Assembly: GCA_004212795.1 (NCBI GenBank)
Contig: SHBR01000017.1
Coordinates: 1-35,276, forward strand
Direction of reading: 5' to 3'
Origin: Candidatus Thioglobus sp.
GTDB taxonomy: Bacteria; Pseudomonadota; Gammaproteobacteria; Arenicellales; UBA868
Length of the DNA: 35,276 bases
Shown here: piece after piece, positions 33,612 to 35,276 of the stretch
Layout: each line of letters opens with the position of its first letter
Position numbering within the stretch: the first letter of the stretch is position 1
Program-made: the position numbers and the translations under genes
Notes under the pieces: model-generated
Told to the model about the DNA's origin: nothing
The model's database searches: none
Seen by the model: only the letters and a program-made list of their open reading frames with translations

Positions 33612-34736
33612 TTACTCCTTGCGGTGAGTCAACTGCCATACCTCGTCGTCGTTTCGGGTCCAATATTCTGTGATAGTTGTTTTGCGCTGCATATCGCTGA
33701 GCAATAGCCGTTGGGTCACAAGTTCGGCACCGCTTCCGGGATACAGCAGAATTTCCGTTAATCCATGATCGACTGATTTTTCGTCGTGGACTGAATTCGA
33801 AAAGGACTCGTCTTTTATAGGCGAAGCGGCAATCGGGTGGTTAAACGATAGTTCAGAGACCAGACTGTGCCCAGTTGCTTCTATCCACTTAGTGGGCTTC
33901 CAAATCGGCTGATCATCAATCACAACTCGGGTTCCTGATTGAAGATCAAATCGCGTGACTAAATTCTTAAAGTCGTTATTGCTTAGCGTTATACAGCCGT
34001 CGCTGGCGAAGGGTCCTCGATTAATCCAGCCGGGTTCGGTGCCGTGTATCCAGATGCCGTAGCCTGTTCTTTTCAGATGTTTATCCAGAGGGTTCGGATA
34101 GTCGAGGGTTAAAGCGCCATACCCATAACGCTCATGAAGGGTTGAGCCTGGCTTATAACTCGATATCGAATAGATCCCGACCGGCGTCTTAAGGTCCCCC
34201 TCGCGTTCTTTTCCAAAACCTTTTTTGCCAATCGTCACATAATAATCAGCTTCAGAAACTAATTCTTGCCCGTTATTACTGAAAATATAAAGCCTTGCGG
34301 CTGGCAGATCGACATAAAGGATAAGCGACTGCTGTTCTGAAACTTTGATCAGTTTATCGGGAACGAGGTCTTCATTTTTATCGGAGAATTCGTGGTGGTT
34401 GCGCCAGCGTAATTTTATCTGTTGGCGCAAGGATTCAATTTCGACAGATTTTAATTTTGAGATTTGTTCGCCTGTTCCGGCAAGCGCAGCAAAAACGTCG
34501 GCTTTGAGCAAGTGACCGACCCGGCTTTGCGGAAATTCATCTGTGAGGGCATTGAGTGTCGACAGAGCATTCTCAAATGCACCTGCAGAGATTAATCTGG
34601 TTGCGGTGATGAGTGCCTGCTCATATTTCTCTGGGTCACCTGGGCTTGCTTGTACCTTTAAATGAAGAAAGCCCAACCCCGTCAAGACTGATAGGAATGT
34701 GATTACAGCCCGCTTTGAGATTGAACTAAGGGTCAC
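33612..34736 (-). CDS. L,D-transpeptidase-like YkuD-domain protein, exported
   Basis: YkuD enzymes act on peptidoglycan in the periplasm, forming 3-3 crosslinks, attaching lipoprotein or cleaving such bonds. The 374-residue product has a signal peptide (cut near VQA-SP). A helical TPR-like region of about 100 residues follows, with repeats around YEQALITATRLISAGAFENA. The YkuD domain covers about 137-265, with GDLKTPVGIY, His231 in WIHGTEPG and catalytic Cys248 in ASDGCITLSN. The usual Arg after GC(I/V) is Thr here. After the domain come about 100 residues without a clear fold; relatives often carry an NTF2-like domain there, which I do not see intact. The start is a GTG at 34736, eight bases after the TPR gene, with no clear Shine-Dalgarno. 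Confidence 0.87.
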   Translation of the reverse strand: MTLSSISKRAVITFLSVLTGLGFLHLKVQASPGDPEKYEQALITATRLISAGAFENALSTLNALTDEFPQSRVGHLLKADVFAALAGTGEQISKLKSVEIESLRQQIKLRWRNHHEFSDKNEDLVPDKLIKVSEQQSLILYVDLPAARLYIFSNNGQELVSEADYYVTIGKKGFGKEREGDLKTPVGIYSISSYKPGSTLHERYGYGALTLDYPNPLDKHLKRTGYGIWIHGTEPGWINRGPFASDGCITLSNNDFKNLVTRFDLQSGTRVVIDDQPIWKPTKWIEATGHSLVSELSFNHPIAASPIKDESFSNSVHDEKSVDHGLTEILLYPGSGAELVTQRLLLSDMQRKTTITEYWTRNDDEVWQLTHRKE

Positions 34737-34744
34737 AGGAAGAC

Positions 34745-35276
34745 TTATTTCTGATTGATCCGGGGAGAGGTAATCTCACGAAGTGTGCTAATCGGTAGGA
34801 TACGGCTAGCGTCTGGGGCGCTTGGACTTAAGGCGCTTTGTAGGGCGCGGGCCGCCTGTTCGGTGTATATCTCGGTGAGGTTATCAAATAGGATCCGGTA
34901 GGAAACCTGAGTATAGAGCCCTGCGCGAAGGAGCGCCGTTGCTTGATCAAGTTTCCCTTCGCGACTATAAAGCCGTGCCAAATTGTTGTATGCCTCAGGA
35001 CGCCCAGGATACTGTGTGATAAGGGACTGGTAAGCCGTTTTGGCCTTCTCGGGCTGATCGCTAAGGTCATACACCCGAGCCCGGACAAAATAGAGTTCAA
35101 ATTTATCGTTGGGAGATGATGCTATTTCAACGTTTAGCGCGTTAATCGCTTCGAGGTAATTGTCAGCTTCGATTAGAGACTTTATCGATTTATTAATATC
35201 TGCGACTGCTGGCGCAAAAACACTCAATCCAATTGTTGCAATCATGCAGAAGCGGATGCATCTGCGAGCAAAGTAT
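34745..35276 (-). CDS. TPR-repeat periplasmic protein, 5' end beyond the window
   Basis: The frame is open to the window edge. An internal ATG at 35245 begins MIATIGLSVFAPAVADIN, but the ten codons before it (including RRCIRFC) make a good positively charged start of a signal peptide. The true start is therefore probably outside the window. The mature part has TPR-like helices: ADNYLEAINALNVEIASSP, DQPEKAKTAYQSLITQYPGR and PEAYNNLARLYSREGKLDQA. This is a protein-interaction scaffold in the periplasm. The stop is eight bases before the L,D-transpeptidase gene, so the two are co-transcribed and may work together in the cell envelope; that link is inference. Confidence 0.8.
   Translation of the reverse strand, partial: YFARRCIRFCMIATIGLSVFAPAVADINKSIKSLIEADNYLEAINALNVEIASSPNDKFELYFVRARVYDLSDQPEKAKTAYQSLITQYPGRPEAYNNLARLYSREGKLDQATALLRAGLYTQVSYRILFDNLTEIYTEQAARALQSALSPSAPDASRILPISTLREITSPRINQK

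Overview
The window looks like chromosome from a free-living, probably marine, gammaproteobacterium of moderate GC content. The order pncC-recA-recX-alaS-lysC-csrA-tRNA-Ser(GCU)-tRNA-Arg(ACG) is the classic gammaproteobacterial block: Escherichia has it without lysC and Pseudomonas has lysC between alaS and csrA. The coaBC-dut pair, rpmB-rpmG and sucA-sucB-lpd agree with this. I cannot name the genus from sequence alone. I see no insertion sequence, prophage, CRISPR array or rRNA.

Layout. 1-6457 (+): tail of pncC, a 178-base recA leader, recA-recX (stop and start overlap), alaS, lysC, csrA and two tRNAs. 6512-9099: a 2-hydroxychromene-2-carboxylate isomerase-like gene (-), a DMT-family permease (+) and a FetB-like permease (-) that converge on a palindrome, and one small unknown gene (-). 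9240-14789 (-): sucA, sucB and lpd, the complete 2-oxoglutarate dehydrogenase complex. 14945-16592 (-): coaBC-dut, divergent from rpmB-rpmG (+). rpmG shares a terminator region with convergent infA (-). 17598-18314 (+): a YfcG-type glutathione transferase. 18390-24160 (-): a sensor kinase and its OmpR-type regulator downstream of a DegP/HtrA protease, then dapE and an unrecognised cysteine-rich lipoprotein.

24321-32370 (-): eight contiguous transport genes in one direction. A polyamine-type ABC importer (potA, potD, potH, potI) is followed without a gap by a basic-amino-acid-type importer (hisP, argT, hisQ, hisM). In both halves the binding-protein gene is followed by a strong hairpin with a T-rich tail. 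This should make the periplasmic binding protein more abundant than the permeases below it. The PotH permease is almost twice the usual length, because its first periplasmic loop carries a duplicated module of about 75 residues.

32615-35276: a GhrA-like 2-hydroxyacid dehydrogenase (+), an L,D-transpeptidase-like YkuD protein (-) and a TPR protein (-) that runs off the right edge.

The observations most worth a second look are a tiled ladder of mini-ORFs filling the recA leader, the duplicated periplasmic module in PotH, the fused eight-gene transport operon with its two post-binding-protein hairpins, the likely internal start in lysC, and the cysteine-rich lipoprotein with an EEILH motif.
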